From Peptacetobacter sp. (GTDB lineage Bacteria; Bacillota; Clostridia; Peptostreptococcales; Peptostreptococcaceae): a stretch of 64,000 nucleotides of DNA. A program made the position numbers and the translations under genes. The notes beneath the pieces are model-generated. The model was not told the origin of the DNA. It made no database searches and worked only from the letters and a program-made list of their open reading frames with translations. Within the stretch, counting starts at the first letter, position 1; each line of letters opens with the position of its first letter. The stretch spans positions 1 through 64,000 of the forward strand of contig NZ_JARIBH010000030.1 in NCBI RefSeq assembly GCF_029264495.1. Direction: 5' to 3'. Below are positions 10,074 to 18,424 of the stretch, in pieces.

Positions 10074-10213
10074 AATAAACCCTTCTTTCTAAAATTAAAT
10101 ATAAAACTTATAAATACTTAGATTAAGAATATATAAGTTACTTTTCTATTATATTAAAGAGTTGCAAGTAATTCAAGTGAATATATTGTTATATTTTATA
10201 TGCTTTTATAATA

Positions 10214-10244
10214 TAAAAAACCCTCTGAATTAATCAGAGGGTAA
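10214..10244 (-). terminator. Rho-independent terminator of minus-strand LCP gene
   Basis: ACCCTCTGATTAATTCAGAGGGT then T-run on minus strand. Confidence 0.8.
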
Positions 10245-10249
10245 AATTA

Positions 10250-11488
10250 CTATTCTAAAGTTTCTCCACTATCTGAGCTACTAGAGTCATCTGAATTAGA
10301 ATCACTAGAATCATTAGAACTAGAATCACCTGAACTAGAGTCATCTGAATCAGAATTACTAGAGTTGCTAGAATTTGAATGGTGAGAAGAACTATTTGAA
10401 CTATTAGAATGATAATTGTCATTATCATCATCATAACTATTGTCATTATCATCATCATTACTTGAATAACGAGAAGATGTTTCTTCTTCATATTTTGTTC
10501 GACCATATTGTTTTTCGGCATTTTTAATAAGTTCTTTTGTAGGAACTATATCTTTAAATATAAAATCATGAAGTATATCAACTTCATATTCTTCAAATGG
10601 TATAACATAACCAGCTTTTCCAAGTCTTACTTCATATTCAGGATGAAGTGGGAATTGAAGAGAAGTTATATTAAAGTTTCCTATGAAAAGAACATCTTTA
10701 GCAAGACCTAAAATAGTCGAAGGAGACATATTAGTTTTTACATATGGAAGTACAGAATTCATAAGATCATTATATTTTGAAATAGGAAGACCTTTTAATT
10801 TTTTTACCATAGCCTCTATAACTTGTCTTTGTCTACTGTCTCTTTCCATAGTACCATCATTTTTTCTAATACGAGCAAATGATAAAGCCTGATAAGCGTT
10901 TAAATTTTGTCTACCGGCTTTAGTGACATATTTTATTTCGCCTTTATCTTTATGATTGTACCAACTATATGTTTCGTTTATAAATTTATTTAATTCTTTT
11001 AGTTCACTTTCTTGAACATCTACAACTACGCCACCAAGGACATTTATTATATCCATAAATGAATAAAAATCAACCTGAGCATAATCATGAATATCTAATT
11101 TAAAGTTTTCTTCTATAGTCTCAATAAGTAAATCTGCTTTTCCATAAAAATAAGCATGAGTCAACTTCTGTTTACCGTGACCAGGTATATCTACATAAGT
11201 ATCACGTCCAAGAGATGTAAGTTTAAGACTCTTATTTTTATTGTCGACAGTAAGAATCATCATAGCATCGGATCTTTGAGCATTTTCACCAGGTCTACCA
11301 TCTGTACCAAGAAGAAGAATATTTGTTATGTTCTTATCGTTTTTATGATTTAGATTTTCTAAAGCATCGAATGCTGAATCGGTGTCTTGAACAGTTTTCA
11401 ATCTACTGTAAACATAACCAAAAACACATGTTGGAAAAGCTATTACAAGAACAGACAGAACAATAACTAGTTTTTTTAGTCTAGACAA
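10250..11488 (-). CDS. LCP family protein with Ser/Asp/Asn low-complexity C-terminal tail
   Basis: NILLLGTDGRPGENAQRSDAMMILTVD, SFARIRKNDGTMERDSRQRQV; tail SSGDSSSNDSSDSNSDDSSSSDSGETLE. Confidence 0.92.
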   Translation of the reverse strand: MSRLKKLVIVLSVLVIAFPTCVFGYVYSRLKTVQDTDSAFDALENLNHKNDKNITNILLLGTDGRPGENAQRSDAMMILTVDNKNKSLKLTSLGRDTYVDIPGHGKQKLTHAYFYGKADLLIETIEENFKLDIHDYAQVDFYSFMDIINVLGGVVVDVQESELKELNKFINETYSWYNHKDKGEIKYVTKAGRQNLNAYQALSFARIRKNDGTMERDSRQRQVIEAMVKKLKGLPISKYNDLMNSVLPYVKTNMSPSTILGLAKDVLFIGNFNITSLQFPLHPEYEVRLGKAGYVIPFEEYEVDILHDFIFKDIVPTKELIKNAEKQYGRTKYEEETSSRYSSNDDDNDNSYDDDNDNYHSNSSNSSSHHSNSSNSSNSDSDDSSSGDSSSNDSSDSNSDDSSSSDSGETLE

Positions 11489-11742
11489 AAAAATCCCTTC
11501 TTTCTTAACCTATCATATTACTTAGTTTAATTATTTAGTTTATAAATTTTATAAAAAGATTATAAAATCATCTTATAATTATATTAGAATATCGAGAAAT
11601 ATTCAATAGATTTTAGCTTTTTATATTATATTATTCGAATTAAATGTAATTAATAATATTTTTATTCAATTAAAATTCTTGAAAAATCTATTTATCTAGA
11701 GTATATTAAAGAATGGCTAAAAAAGTAAATTGGAGGAATAAA

Positions 11743-12534
11743 ATGATAAAACTTATTGTGACTGATTTAGATGGTACAATATTAGATAATAGTGGTAATC
11801 TTAATGAAGAATTTGAAGCTGTCTTTAATGAAATTGATAAAAAAGGAATAATATTTATGGCTGCAAGTGGAAGACAATACCCTAGCCTTCTTAGAACATT
11901 TGAATCAGTAAAAGACAAGATGATGTACATAGCAGAAAATGGTACTTTTGCAGTATATAAAGGGAAAGAATTATTATGTGATCCTATTGATAAAGAAAGT
12001 GTAAATGAAATAATAGATTTTGCAAGAAAATCAAAAACAATGGAAATCCTTGTAAATACTAAATATACAGCCTATGTAGAGTGTAAGGATGAAGAATTTT
12101 TAGAAACATTAAAAATTTATTGTGCAGATGTAACAGTAGTTGATGATTTAAAAGAAGTTAATGAAGAAATTTTAAAAGTGTCTATATATGATAGAGAGCT
12201 TATAATAAACAATTGCAAACCTTATTTTGATAAATTTGGTGAAAGAATGAGTGTTTGTACATCTGGAGAACATTGGTTAGATATAATGAAAAAAGGTGTT
12301 ACAAAAGGAAAGGCTTTAGAGACGATAAAAAAAGAATATGGATTAAAAGATGATGAAATAATGATATTTGGAGATCAAATGAATGATTTAGAACTTATAG
12401 AGTGTGGGTACTATAGTTATGCTATGGAAAATGCTATTGATGAATTAAAAGAAAAGGCTAGATTTATAGCTGGAAGAAATGATGAAAATGGAGTATTGGA
12501 AAAGATAAAAGAAGTTTTAGATATAACTATATAA
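11743..12534 (+). CDS. Cof-type HAD-superfamily phosphatase
   Basis: LIVTDLDGTILDNSG motif I; GDQMNDLELIECGYYSYAMENA; RBS ggagg before ATG 11743. Confidence 0.9.
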   Translation: MIKLIVTDLDGTILDNSGNLNEEFEAVFNEIDKKGIIFMAASGRQYPSLLRTFESVKDKMMYIAENGTFAVYKGKELLCDPIDKESVNEIIDFARKSKTMEILVNTKYTAYVECKDEEFLETLKIYCADVTVVDDLKEVNEEILKVSIYDRELIINNCKPYFDKFGERMSVCTSGEHWLDIMKKGVTKGKALETIKKEYGLKDDEIMIFGDQMNDLELIECGYYSYAMENAIDELKEKARFIAGRNDENGVLEKIKEVLDITI

Positions 12535-12561
12535 AAAATAAAAAATTACATAAAATAAAGT

Positions 12562-12604
12562 AAAAGACTTAGGTATTTAATAATTATATCTAAGTCTTTT
12601 TATT
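12562..12604 (+). terminator. Rho-independent terminator
   Basis: AAAGACTTAG...CTAAGTCTTTTT. Confidence 0.7.
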
Positions 12605-13100
12605 ATAAAAATTATTTTTAGTATTACATATTAAATTAATCTTGAAAATATGCATTAAATGATAAAATATATTCAAATTCAATATATAAAATAGTATAAA
12701 TTGTAAATTATAAAATATATTACCATACATATAGTTAAAAAAATAACTATTTTTAAAATATAAAATATGAAAAAAATAAAAAAATAATAAAAATGGATAC
12801 AACTTATAACAAAGATGTAGGTTGTTGAATAAATAAAGATTATTCAGAAAATTTATAAAATAAATATTATTATGACTTGAAAGATAAGTCAAAGAGAGAA
12901 TTTTTCTTGTAAAAATGGATAAAAATGGATATTTTACCTAATTATTAAAATTGTATAAAAAAATAAAAAAATTTATTACAATTTATCGAAAAAGGCTTTA
13001 CTTTTTGGAATATTTTTGTTAAACTATAATCAAAGAAAAAGATAAATAAATATCAAACAAGATTTAAAATATATTGTTTATATAAATGGAGGGGACAGTT

Positions 13101-13523
13101 ATGAAAAAGCTAAAAGTAAAAAAAATATTAGTATCAGCAATTACAGCAGTGGTATTAGCATCAGGAGTTGGTCTTCAAGGTGTTAGTGCAATGGAAAGAG
13201 TAAGTGAAAATACTAATTATCTAAAGCCAATAATAACATCAAGACCTTCAGATTTAAAAGAAGCAGACAAAAATACAATAAAAATATCTTTAGATATTGA
13301 TGAAATGAGTCCAATAATAACATCAAGAAATTTTATTAAAGAAGAAATAAAAAATGATGATTTAGAATTAAATAAAGTAGCTGAAAAAGATATAATGAAT
13401 CCAATAATAACATCAAGAGATTTTATTAATAAGGAAGAAAAAATGGATATAAAAACAACAGCATCAAATTATGATGTTATGAATCCAATAATAACATCTG
13501 AAACTATCTTATCTCACAAATAG
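13101..13523 (+). CDS. Small secreted protein with four PIITS(R/E) repeats, function unknown
   Basis: RBS ggagggg before ATG 13101; signal peptide (KKLKVKKILVSAITAVVLASGVGLQGVSAM); repeats KPIITSR, SPIITSR, NPIITSR, NPIITSE. Confidence 0.8.
   Translation: MKKLKVKKILVSAITAVVLASGVGLQGVSAMERVSENTNYLKPIITSRPSDLKEADKNTIKISLDIDEMSPIITSRNFIKEEIKNDDLELNKVAEKDIMNPIITSRDFINKEEKMDIKTTASNYDVMNPIITSETILSHK
13227..13502 (+). repeat. Four in-frame copies of ccaataataacatc(aaga) at 13227, 13311, 13401, 13485
   Basis: Copies spaced 84, 90 and 84 nt apart, encoding PIITS(R/E). Confidence 0.9.
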
Positions 13524-13563
13524 AGAGACAATATAAATTAATCCCAAAAGACTTATAATTTTA

Positions 13564-13592
13564 AAAAAGCAGGTTATATAACCTGCTTTTTT
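13564..13592 (+). terminator. Rho-independent terminator
   Basis: Palindrome AAGCAGGTTATATAACCTGCTT then T-run. Confidence 0.85.
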
Positions 13593-13686
13593 AATGCTTT
13601 AAATGAAAAATGATAAAATCGATTTCGTTGAAAAAAATTTTATTAAATGCTAGAATAATAAGGAATACAGAGAAAAAGGTGATACT

Positions 13687-14766
13687 ATGACAACGAATAA
13701 TAATAGTAAAAAATCAAAAAAAAGTAATGTTATATATATAGACAGAAAAAGAAATGAAAAAGTAAATACAAATAAAAATAATTTATCTAAAAAAAGCAAA
13801 GAACAAAAGAAAAATAATAATTTAAATAAAAATCATAATAAAGAAAAAGAAAATTCAAACAAAACAAAAAATAATAATTTAAAACAAAAATCAAGTCATA
13901 AAAAAATAAATAATAAGAAAAATAATTCAAAAAAAGTAAGTAATAACACAAAAAAAGATAATAATCCACAAAAACATAAAAGTAAAAAATTGAGAATAAA
14001 TAAAAAAATAAAAATAATTTTATCAATATTATTAGTAATAATAGTAGTATTTTTTGGAACAAAAGGTGTACAAAAAATAATGAATAAAGATACAAAATCT
14101 AGTGTAAGTATATCAAATACTAAAGATAATGAAAGTTTAGATAAAAATGAGATTGAGAAAAACCAATATGATTTAAAAGATGAAAAAAAAGATGTTTCAA
14201 AAAAATATAATATAGTAATAGATGCAGGTCATGGTGGTAATGACAAAGGTTCTATAGATAGCACTGATACAATATATGAAAAAGATATAGCTCTTCAAAT
14301 AGCGAAAAAAGTAGCATCTAGACTAGGAAGAGAATCAGATGTAAATATAACTATGACAAGAACAGAAGATAAGTATGTAAGTTTAGAAGAAAGAGCAGAA
14401 ATAGCTAAAAGAGCAAATGCAGATGCATTGATATCTATACATCTAAATGCTCAAAAAAAATTTGGAGATGCAAATGGATTAGAAACATGGTATAGAGGAG
14501 GAGCTACAGATGGATCTAAAGAACTTGCAGAATCAGTGCAACAAACTACATCAGCATATATAGATATAATGAATAGGGGTATTTTACAAAACAACTTTGA
14601 AATTTTAAGAGAAACTACAATGCCAGCAGTTTTAGTTGAATGTGGATTTATAACTAATGTATCTGATATGGAAAAAATTAAAAATAATAAATATCAGGAT
14701 ATGCTAGCTGAAGGTATAATGCAAGGAACGCTTTCATTTTTAGATAAGAAAAATGGAAAAAACTAA
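13687..14766 (+). CDS. N-acetylmuramoyl-L-alanine amidase (Amidase_3) with Lys/Asn-rich N-terminal tail and one TM
   Basis: YNIVIDAGHGGNDKGSI...EKDIALQIAKKVA...TRTEDKYVSLEERAEIAKRANADALISIHLNA...VLVECGFITN. Confidence 0.93.
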   Translation: MTTNNNSKKSKKSNVIYIDRKRNEKVNTNKNNLSKKSKEQKKNNNLNKNHNKEKENSNKTKNNNLKQKSSHKKINNKKNNSKKVSNNTKKDNNPQKHKSKKLRINKKIKIILSILLVIIVVFFGTKGVQKIMNKDTKSSVSISNTKDNESLDKNEIEKNQYDLKDEKKDVSKKYNIVIDAGHGGNDKGSIDSTDTIYEKDIALQIAKKVASRLGRESDVNITMTRTEDKYVSLEERAEIAKRANADALISIHLNAQKKFGDANGLETWYRGGATDGSKELAESVQQTTSAYIDIMNRGILQNNFEILRETTMPAVLVECGFITNVSDMEKIKNNKYQDMLAEGIMQGTLSFLDKKNGKN

Positions 14767-14810
14767 TGTAAAATAAATAAAATATATTTACTTATTTTGA
14801 GGTAATTGTT

Positions 14811-16604
14811 ATGGATAAATTTGAAGATTCTAGAATATACGAAAAAAGTTTAGATATAGAAAAAAGAAAAAGATATGGAATATATTATACACCAAAAGAA
14901 GTAGTAGAATATATTGTAGATGATACTATAAAAGATATTGATGTAATAGAAAATCCATGTCCAAAAATTTTAGATTCATCATGTGGTTGTGGAAACTTTT
15001 TATTAGAAGTATTCGAAAAATTAAAGATTAAATTTATTAAAAACTCAGATAAACTATTAGAAAAATATAATAATGATATATTTAAAGAAGAAAATATACC
15101 TAAATATATTCTCGAAAACTGTATCTATGCTACTGATATAGATAAAAAAGCAGTTGAAATTGCTAAAAAATTATTATTAGAAAAAGCAAATATAGAAAGA
15201 AATGAAAATGTAAAATTAAATATATATATAGAAGATGGGTTAAAAATAAAATGGAATACTAAATTTGATGTAATAATAGGAAATCCTCCATATGTAGGAC
15301 ATAAACATCTAACAAAAGAATATAAAGAATTTATATTAGAAGAATACAAAGATGTTTATAAAGATAAATCAGATTTATATTTTTGCTTTTATAAAAATTC
15401 ATTAGATATATTAAAAGACAATGGTGTAATACATCTTATAACGCCAAGGTATTTTTTAGAAAGTATGTCAGCATTTCTTTTAAGAGAATATATACAAAAA
15501 AATGCTGAAATAGAAGAATTAATAGATTTTTTAGGGGATGAAGTTTTTACTTATATAGGGATATCTGCTTGTATAATAAAAATGAGAAAAAAAGGATATG
15601 GAATAGAAAAAACTAATATTTATAGAAAAAAATCAGATAAATATGTATGTATGAAGAAAAGAAAAAGTGAGATATCAATAAAAGAATTAAAAGAAAAAGA
15701 TGAGATTTTTGAAAGGCTAATAATAGATACAGAAAAATTACAATCCAACTGGATTATAGCTAATGAAAAAGATATGGATTTATATTTAAAAATAGAAGAA
15801 AAAGCAAAATATAGATTATCTGATATAGCTGAGAGTTTTCAAGGAATAATAACTGGATGTGATAAAGCATTTATTCTAAAAAAAGATGACGATAGAATTA
15901 AAAATATAGACAGTAAACTATTAAAACAATGGGTAAAAAATAAAGATATAGATAAATATGTAATAAAAAATATAAATTATAAATTAATATATTCTAATGA
16001 TATAGATAATGATGAAGAATATGATTATGCTTTAGAAACATGTATAAAACCATATAAAAAAAAGTTAGAAAATAGAAGAGAATGCTTAAAAGGTATAAGA
16101 AAGTGGTATGAATTACAATGGGGAAGAGAAAAAAAGCTTTTTGAAAGAAAAAAAGTTATGTATCCTTATAAATCTAGAGATAATAAATTTGCACTAGATT
16201 ATGATAATTTATATAGTAGTGCAGATGTATATTCTTTTTATCTTAAAGAAGAATGTGAAAAGATTTTTTCTTATGAATATATAGTAGCATTATTAAACTC
16301 ATCTATTTATGATAGGTATTATAAAATAGGTGCGAAAAAGATGAGTAGAGGAATTTATGATTATTATCCAAATAAAGTTATGGATATAAAGATTTTAAAA
16401 GGAGATAATTATAAAAAAATAGAAAATTATTCTAAAAAAATTATGGAAAAAAAAGATGATATATTAGATAATATAAATAATAGCATTCAAAAAAGTACAT
16501 TAGAAAAAGAAAAATATTTATTAGAAAATAAAAAAAAATCTGATGAAATAAAAGAGTTAATAAAAGATATAGACTTATTAATAGAAGAAGATATTTTTAA
16601 TTAA
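14811..16604 (+). CDS. camA: CamA-like orphan N6-adenine DNA methyltransferase (type IIG-like, with TaqI-like specificity domain)
   Basis: GIYYTPKEVVEYIVDD, LDSSCGCGNFLLE, IIGNPPYVGHKHL catalytic motif, FQGIITGCDKAFIL, LENRRECLKGIRKWYELQWGREKKLFERKKVMYPYKS; strongly resembles recalled C. difficile CamA along the length; no adjacent nuclease gene. Confidence 0.82.
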   Translation: MDKFEDSRIYEKSLDIEKRKRYGIYYTPKEVVEYIVDDTIKDIDVIENPCPKILDSSCGCGNFLLEVFEKLKIKFIKNSDKLLEKYNNDIFKEENIPKYILENCIYATDIDKKAVEIAKKLLLEKANIERNENVKLNIYIEDGLKIKWNTKFDVIIGNPPYVGHKHLTKEYKEFILEEYKDVYKDKSDLYFCFYKNSLDILKDNGVIHLITPRYFLESMSAFLLREYIQKNAEIEELIDFLGDEVFTYIGISACIIKMRKKGYGIEKTNIYRKKSDKYVCMKKRKSEISIKELKEKDEIFERLIIDTEKLQSNWIIANEKDMDLYLKIEEKAKYRLSDIAESFQGIITGCDKAFILKKDDDRIKNIDSKLLKQWVKNKDIDKYVIKNINYKLIYSNDIDNDEEYDYALETCIKPYKKKLENRRECLKGIRKWYELQWGREKKLFERKKVMYPYKSRDNKFALDYDNLYSSADVYSFYLKEECEKIFSYEYIVALLNSSIYDRYYKIGAKKMSRGIYDYYPNKVMDIKILKGDNYKKIENYSKKIMEKKDDILDNINNSIQKSTLEKEKYLLENKKKSDEIKELIKDIDLLIEEDIFN

Positions 16605-16628
16605 CGCTTTATAAAAAAGAGGTGTATT

Positions 16629-17834
16629 ATGAGAGGTCTAGTTCTTGAAGGTGGTGGAACAAAAGGTTCATATCAAATAGGAGCATATAAAGCTTTAAAT
16701 GAGATGGGCATGGATTTTCAAGGAATTACAGGCTCATCAATAGGAGCATTAAATGGAGCTTATATAGTACAGGGTGATATAAAAATAATGGAAGAAATAT
16801 GGCTTGAATACGATTATAAGCATTTTATAAATGTTGATTTTGAAACATATGAAAAGTTAAAAGATATAGATACTAACATGAAACAGATGAATCAAATATT
16901 TTCTCTTATAAAAAAATCATTTAAAGAAAATGATGGAATAGATATTACTCCACTAAGAGAGATGTTAGAAAAGACTTTAGATGAAGAAAAGATAAGAAAT
17001 AGAGGTATTGATTTTGGAATGGTAACTATGTACATTGATAAAAAATTAAATCCACAATCATTATTTTTAGAAGATATAGAAAAAGGTAGGTTAGTTGATT
17101 ATTTAATAGCCAGTGCAAGTTTACCAATTTTTAAAATGAATATAATGGATAATAAGTTGTATGTGGATGGTATGTTTGTAGATAACTTACCAATAGGAAT
17201 GTTAGAAAAAAAGGGATATAAAGATATAGTTGCTATTAGAATACAAGATAATTTACAAGGTACTATGAGTATAAGAAAGCATAATGACTTAAATTTAACT
17301 GTAGTATATCCATCAGAATATTTGGGTGGATCTATGAATAAGGATAGAGATCATATACAAAAAAATATAAATTTAGGTTATTTGGATACTATGAAAACTT
17401 TTGGTAAATATGATGGCGTTAGATTTTATTTTAGAAATACAGAAAATATTACAGAAGATTTATGTTTTGAAAAGATAAGAAGAATTTCTAAAAAAGATAT
17501 AGAATTTTTATGTAAAGTCTTAAACATAAGAAGAAACCCTGACTTAAGAACATTGATGGAAGTTATTGTACCTAAAATTGGAGAAGTATTAAATTTACCA
17601 AAATCTTTTTCATATAAAGATTTATATTTGTCTTTGTATGAAAATATACTAGAAAAAAATAATAAAAACAGAATAAAAGTTTACGATGTGAACTCTGTAA
17701 TAAAAGATGCATATAACAATTTATATTTTGATTATAAAAATTATAAGAAAAATAACATTAGACTTGCAATACCACAAAGAAATGATTATAAAAAATCAGC
17801 AGTTGTAGAGTGTCTAATAAATAATTTTAAATAG
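16629..17834 (+). CDS. Patatin-like phospholipase family protein
   Basis: RGLVLEGGGTKGSYQIGAYKALNEMG...GSSIGALNGA (GxSxG) and DGMFVDNLPI catalytic Asp region. Confidence 0.92.
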   Translation: MRGLVLEGGGTKGSYQIGAYKALNEMGMDFQGITGSSIGALNGAYIVQGDIKIMEEIWLEYDYKHFINVDFETYEKLKDIDTNMKQMNQIFSLIKKSFKENDGIDITPLREMLEKTLDEEKIRNRGIDFGMVTMYIDKKLNPQSLFLEDIEKGRLVDYLIASASLPIFKMNIMDNKLYVDGMFVDNLPIGMLEKKGYKDIVAIRIQDNLQGTMSIRKHNDLNLTVVYPSEYLGGSMNKDRDHIQKNINLGYLDTMKTFGKYDGVRFYFRNTENITEDLCFEKIRRISKKDIEFLCKVLNIRRNPDLRTLMEVIVPKIGEVLNLPKSFSYKDLYLSLYENILEKNNKNRIKVYDVNSVIKDAYNNLYFDYKNYKKNNIRLAIPQRNDYKKSAVVECLINNFK

Positions 17835-18020
17835 TGTATCATATACAACTTTAAACATCATAAATAATTTTTTTTATCAATAAATACAATCAATAAAGTA
17901 CTTTAAATAAGTTATTAATATATACAAATTGCTAAAAATTAAGTTAAAAAATTTTTTAATAAAATTATTACTGAAAGTAGTCGAAAAAAACAAAATTTAG
18001 TAGTATAATATTAAAAGATA

Positions 18021-18077
18021 GTCGGGTGGGAGCAAATATAATACCGTCGGACGAAAAAAGTCCCACTAAAAAGTGGT
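18021..18077 (+). promoter_or_regulatory. Candidate structured leader of ptsH
   Basis: GTGGGA(18026-31)/TCCCAC(18061-66) long-range stem mutually exclusive with CCACT-AAAA-AGTGG hairpin (18063-76); locally high GC. Confidence 0.4.
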
Positions 18078-18125
18078 AGATATAGATAATAAATAAAATT
18101 GAAAATATTTCAGGAGGAATTTAAA

Positions 18126-18386
18126 ATGGAAAAAAAATTAACAGTTGTAAATGCAACAGGATTACACGCTAGACCAGCAGGAATGTTCGTTAAAGGAGCA
18201 TCTGAATTCAAATCAACAGTAGAAATAGAATCAAATGGTAAAAAAGTAAACGCTAAATCAATAATGGGTGTAATGAGTTTAGGATTATCAAAAGGAACTG
18301 AATTTACACTAATAGCTAATGGAGAAGATGAAGAAGCAGCTATAGCTAAATTATCTGAAATGGTTGAATCAGGATTTGGTGAATAA
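18126..18386 (+). CDS. ptsH: PTS phosphocarrier protein HPr
   Basis: NATGLHARPAGMFVKGA with active His15, KSIMGVMSLG around Ser46; RBS aggagg before ATG 18126. Confidence 0.97.
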   Translation: MEKKLTVVNATGLHARPAGMFVKGASEFKSTVEIESNGKKVNAKSIMGVMSLGLSKGTEFTLIANGEDEEAAIAKLSEMVESGFGE

Positions 18387-18424
18387 GAATAATATAAATA
18401 ATCTTTTTTTAGGAGGATATTAAT

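Noticed and set aside
10255-10521. Minus-strand ORF of 88 aa rich in Met/Ile/Val
   Set aside because: Out-of-frame reading of the Ser/Asp repeat tail of the LCP gene; composition artefact.
12590-12892. Minus-strand ORF of 100 aa (Phe/Tyr/Asn/Leu rich)
   Set aside because: Typical AT-rich intergenic artefact; overlaps a terminator, no plausible RBS.
13787-14095. Minus-strand 102-aa Leu/Phe/Tyr-rich ORF
   Set aside because: Mirror of the Lys/Asn-rich tail of the amidase gene.
14811-16604. Full restriction-modification or BREX/DISARM defence island
   Set aside because: The methylase stands alone between amidase and patatin genes, with no nuclease, helicase or BREX partners; CamA-type orphan methylase fits better.
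16629-17834. Patatin-like protein as a CBASS-type defence effector
   Set aside because: No cyclase or other CBASS gene nearby; position matches the conserved camA-ptsHI neighbourhood, so housekeeping lipid role is more likely.
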